Positions 60,639 through 64,000 of a stretch of DNA of 64,000 bases are shown piece by piece. The position numbers and the translations under genes were made by a program. The stretch is from Phallusia mammillata (taxonomy: Eukaryota > Chordata > Ascidiacea > Phlebobranchia > Ascidiidae). The stretch is from the NCBI GenBank assembly GCA_003260075.1, contig QLIY01000700.1, positions 22,984-86,983 on the forward strand, written 5' to 3'. Numbering within the stretch: position 1 is the stretch's first letter; every line of letters begins with the position of its first letter. The notes beneath the pieces were generated by a model. The model did not search any database, was not told where the DNA came from, and worked only from the letters and a program-made list of their open reading frames with translations.

Positions 60639-61140
60639 AAAAAAACTGGAATATTCCGGTGAAAAGTCACCCAAAACCGGATTTTTCTTCAATTTTTTTA
60701 ACCCCCGAAAATCGAAAAAACGGAAAGGCTACATAGCCTTAGGTTTTTTCTTAAACTGGATCAAAATATTATCTCTCCGATTCCGGTTTAAACCGGTTTG
60801 TAGCTTCGGTAGGAGGCAGAAACCGGGCAAAACCAGTTTGAAACTGGAATATTCCGGTGAAAACCCACCCAAAACAAGATTTTTCTTCAATTTTTTGACT
60901 CTCAAAAAACGAAAAAACGGAAAGGCTATAGTCTAAGGTTTTTTCAAAAATCGAGTCAAAATTTTGTCTCTCCGATTCCGATTTAAACTGGTTTGGAGGT
61001 TCAGGAGGAGGCAGAAACCGGTCAAAACCACTTTGAAATTGGAAAATTCCAGTGAAAAGTCACCCAAAACCGGATTTTTGGGGGGGGGGTCAAAAAACTG
61101 GAATATTCCAGTGAAAAGTCACCCAAAACCGGATTTTTCG
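60639..61140. repeat. Tandem repeat of about 196-198 bp, CCGG/AAACC-rich
   Basis: Units start aaactggaatattccggtga at about 60642, 60840 and (diverged) 61035, with the internal landmark gattccggtttaaaccggtt. A partial unit follows the G-run 61080-61089, and a further unit lies at 62173-62362, also bounded by G-runs. Minisatellite or tandem transposon relic. Confidence 0.75.
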
Positions 61141-61150
61141 CCATCGTTGT

Positions 61151-61393
61151 CTAATATTTGCGAACCTCTTGTCTCTGGACGCCCGACACGGCGTGCGTCT
61201 TGGTGAGATGGTCAGTATACTTCTGGTATGGTGTTTTTGTCAACGGCTGGTCGCGCCACAGGTCAGGGGTCAAGTAGCTGTACGTCTTCGAGATGGCATT
61301 GAACGTGGCCTTGGCAAAGTTTCCCAGCGTGTCGGTCTGTCCAGTGGCAGATGTGTAACAATCTTCCAAACCAGCCATACTCAGCAGCTTTTT
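61151..61393 (-). CDS. RPS2: Ribosomal protein S2 (uS5) C-terminal fragment
   Basis: The minus strand reads [15 protein letters not shown], then [20 protein letters not shown] and TPDLWRD, ending at a stop TAG (61151-61153). This is the conserved C-terminal third of the 40S subunit protein. There is no frame break, but the match begins abruptly: upstream the frame meets a stop and no good acceptor is visible. A normally invariant Arg after TSA is Thr. It could be the last exon of a real gene whose other exons are elsewhere, or a truncated copy. No poly(A) tail is seen. Confidence 0.6.
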   Translation of the reverse strand, partial: KKLLSMAGLEDCYTSATGQTDTLGNFAKATFNAISKTYSYLTPDLWRDQPLTKTPYQKYTDHLTKTHAVSGVQRQEVRKY

Positions 61394-62690
61394 GGATGCA
61401 TTTCAATGAGTGATGAAACGAAGATTATGATAGTAGGAAGCAGGTAACCCACTAAATCACTTCTTCAAGCCTGCTTGCATATACGTAGGTCCTAAATATA
61501 AACAATAGTGTCCTGTATAAAACCTTAACGAAAAACAATCACTTTCAGTTTTGTGTAGCAGAATATACTTGGACAATCGGCTCCGCTAAATGACTCATAA
61601 TAGTGTTTCACTTCCTTATATAGCTGAGATTAGGTTAAAAGTAGGCCTCTGCTTCGCAAATCTATCAGACTTGATGAAGTATTTTAGTTGAAAAACCAGA
61701 AATAGTCGGGGAAAGTTTTGCGTTTAAAAAACAACAACTTGATACCAATAAGGCAGATTTAATAAAAAAATCGACTATATTTTGTGAAAGAGTACATTCA
61801 TACCGGAAATTGCAGGAAGCTTGATTAAAGCACCATTTTCAGTTACATGCTTGTAAGATAAACTATAGTGCGTGTTAAAAATACTGATTGTTCAAAAATA
61901 GTATTTGGAAAAAAATAATCTATTACTTTGCTTTTTGCTCACCGAACGCTACATAAAGGGGGGGGGGCGCTTGTAGGATAAACTAAAGTGCGTGTTAAAA
62001 ATACTGATTGTTCAAAAATAGTATTTGGAAAAAATAATCTATTACTTTGCTTTTTGCTCACCGAACGCTACATAAAAGGAATTTTAATAATATTTGGTGT
62101 AAACTTGCTTTTTTTTAAAACATATCCTTGCCAAACTAAAGAATGGTACCATTAGTGCTCTTGGGGGGGGGGAAATTTTCTTCAATTTTTTAACCCCCGA
62201 AAATCGAAAAAAAGGAAAGGCTATAGTCTTAGGGTTTTTCAAAAATCAAGTCAAAAGTTTGTCTCTTCGATTCCGCCTTAAACCGGTTTGGAGGTTCGAG
62301 AGGAGGCAGAAACTGGTCAAAACCAGTTTGAAACTGAAATATTCCGGTGAAAAGCCACCCAAGGGGGGGGGGTGTTGTATTTTCGTGGATCTCAATACCT
62401 CAAGGTAAGTGGTAAGGAAAAAGCGTATTCTTATTCTTTTAAAACAAGGTTGGCGAAATTTCACTCATAAACTTCTAAATGTAACTGGTTTTATTATTCC
62501 GTACAATTTCGTCTCACATAGATTTTTTGACAGTTAACGTTTAATTGTGTCAAATTATGCTTGCTTGGTTAAAGATTAGTACCATTTTGCGTCATAATGT
62601 GTTATATAACTTATGACCCAAAATTTCGTGCAACTGTTTAAATCATGGCAGTGTGACTTTAAAGTAGAGAATACAGGCAATAAAATTAAT
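61394..62690. other. Non-coding region with two haplotype joins
   Basis: No gene recognised. About 100 bp before the G-run 61958-61967 is repeated after it. The runs 62163-62172 and 62363-62372 bracket one unit of the tandem repeat seen at 60639. A short motif atcatggcagtgtg occurs at both 62643 and 62707, suggesting another small joined duplication just before the LDLa gene. Confidence 0.5.
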
Positions 62691-62708
62691 TGAAAAAAAT
62701 CTTAAATC

Positions 62709-63294
62709 ATGGCAGTGTGGGGATCCCCTGGAACAGCAACCTGTCGTGCTGAAGATGGCTTCTTCCGTTGTTTGCACACTGGCGTTTGCATTCCACGTTA
62801 TAAAGTGCGAAGTATCGGAAGCGACTGCCGGCTGGGTTCGTTGTCAGACGAAAGCGACGAGGATAGAGGTTAGTTCAACAAATTATTTTCCAACTCTTTA
62901 AAATGTCCATTTATCATAAAAACGATAACATATAGGACCAGTGCCGGATTAACCATTAGGCAAAGTAGGCACGTGCCTATACAGGCCAGTCAAAAATCCA
63001 GGCCACTTTTCTTTGTGACAATGATTTGGCAACACTGATAATTCTAATTTTTATTTGGCAACCCTGATTTTCAGGCCACTTATGAAACGTGCCTACAGGC
63101 CAGCAGATCCTTAATCCGGCACTGTATAGGACAGTTGCTTACTTCAAAATGTTAAATTTCAGAACCCTTGAATTGCACCGATGATGAATTTCGATGCCGC
63201 TCTATCCAAAAGTGTGTACCGCGTTATCTTCTCAACACCAAAGAAAGCTGCAAATTAAACGAGGGCTTGATACTTCCTTGCAGAAATCAGACAG
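62709..63294 (+). CDS. LDLa-like cysteine-rich protein, two exons, 3' end outside window
   Basis: Exon (62709 or later)-62868 and exon 63163-63294 join in phase. They encode two cysteine-rich units: CRAEDGFFRCLHTGVCIPR ending in SDESDED, and CTDDEFRCRSIQKCVPR. The pattern C-x4-6-F-x-C-x5-C-I/V-P with a terminal SDES is that of LDL-receptor class A domains, which bind calcium and are found in secreted or membrane proteins. Both units are degenerate: the CDGxxDC part is altered. The ATG at 62709 may not be the true start, since an AG just before caacctgtcg (62736) could be an acceptor. The gene continues past 63295. Confidence 0.65.
62939..63124. mobile_element. hAT-like MITE, CAGTGCCGGATTAA ends
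   Basis: 186 bp from CAGTGCCGGATTAA to TTAATCCGGCACTG, perfectly inverse, with an exact 8-bp duplication tataggac (62931-62938, 63125-63132). Located in the LDLa gene intron. Confidence 0.93.
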
Positions 63295-63459
63295 GTTGGT
63301 TGGTTGTTACTAAACTGCGAATTTAAATCCATTTATATTAGTGGTTCTTTATGGAAAAATTCCTCACTTAACAATTCAAAACATTTTCATTCCTCCCTGA
63401 TGCTGAACCTTACAAAGATCATTTAAAATTATGTGTTTTACTAACTTTACGGTTTATAT

Positions 63460-63960
63460 CAGGGAGTCGAACCCCTGTTCAGGTTCGGTTCGGGTTCACT
63501 TGGTTTTGTTTTTTAGGGTTCGGATTCGGTTCGGGTTTTTAAAAATGTATATTTTCGGGTTTTGTTTCGGTTTGGGCAAATTATCCGGTCCGAACCGGTT
63601 TGCGGTTTTCAAACCGGTTCAAATTTTTATTTGTTTTAATTTAATTCTACCCATCATCTACCTGGCCTCATCACACTCAATTTTTTTTCCTGAGCACTGT
63701 TGTTTTTGACACGCCCTGTAAGTGCCATCTCGTGAATTCTTCAGTGTGCTGTTTTGAAAAAAATCACAAGTATAAAACATACTGCGTTTTTTACTGGTTC
63801 GGTTCGGGTTCGGGTTCGGGTTCAACGCCATACAAAATATGGGGTTCAACTCCGGTTCGGGTTTTTAGAAAATCGCAGTTCGCGATTCGGGTCGGGTTTA
63901 ATGAAATTAACTGCCCAAACCAGTTCGCGGGTTCGGGTTCAGTTCCGGTTCGACTCTCTG
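63460..63960. mobile_element. hAT-like MITE filled with TTCGGG repeats
   Basis: Ends are cagggagtcgaacc and ggttcgactctctg, inverse with one mismatch, and an exact 8-bp duplication gtttatat flanks them (63452-63459, 63961-63968). The interior has long stretches of gttcgg/ttcggg, which explains several spurious Gly-Ser ORFs here. Confidence 0.9.
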
Positions 63961-64000
63961 GTTTATATCCCCAGAGCTAATATGTATGTTTACAAATAAC

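Noticed and set aside
61169-61447. 92-residue plus-strand ORF
   Set aside because: It is the antisense shadow of the ribosomal protein S2 fragment.
63431-63999. Gly-Ser-rich ORFs on both strands
   Set aside because: Produced by ttcggg/gttcgg repeats inside a MITE with exact target duplication.
1-64000. CRISPR arrays, operons or prokaryotic signals
   Set aside because: Introns and animal genes throughout; no array of regularly spaced direct repeats.

Overview
The window is animal genomic DNA, AT-rich, with small exons, mostly GT-AG introns of a few hundred bases and dense short non-autonomous transposons. Gene content (animal hexokinase, Golgi COG2, a PARP with ankyrin repeats and a WGR domain, a paired-class homeobox gene), compactness and very high allelic divergence suggest an invertebrate chordate, most likely an ascidian such as Ciona. 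That placement is inference; no marker gene here proves it.

Layout: 1-5529 (+) hexokinase, 5' end outside the window. 7213-11408 (-) a 345-residue coiled-coil protein of unknown function, divergent from 12330-18524 (+) COG2. 21086-55867 (+) one very large gene of about 53 coding exons for a poly(ADP-ribose) polymerase of about 2,640 residues: acidic N-terminus, three AT-hooks, a small possible chromatin-reader domain, a long ankyrin array, WGR, PARP regulatory domain and an ART domain with the H-Y-E triad. This resembles C. elegans PME-5 rather than any vertebrate PARP. 57519-59775 (+) a PROP1/UNC-42-like paired-class homeobox gene of three exons. 60500-62700 holds repeats plus two isolated fragments, a Na+/Ca2+-exchanger alpha-repeat exon (+) and a ribosomal protein S2 C-terminus (-). 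62709-63294 (+) holds two exons of a secreted or membrane LDLa-like protein running out of the window.

Two things shape the window. First, about 31 G-runs (28 of 10-12 bases, three of 75, 90 and 94 bases), all on the + strand, plus four single N. Most sit where a segment of tens to hundreds of bases restarts as a near-identical copy. All coding differences I compared between copies are synonymous, so I read them as two haplotypes stitched together by an assembler. Several exons are therefore duplicated, truncated or out of order and must be collapsed before gene prediction. Second, at least a dozen hAT-like MITEs, many with intact 8-bp target-site duplications, sit in introns and intergenic DNA, with a hammerhead-ribozyme-like foldback element and short Tigger-like elements.

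The genes do not form a pathway. The most interesting biology is the giant PARP, whose architecture predicts a nuclear, DNA-responsive ADP-ribosyl transferase with a very long protein-binding scaffold.
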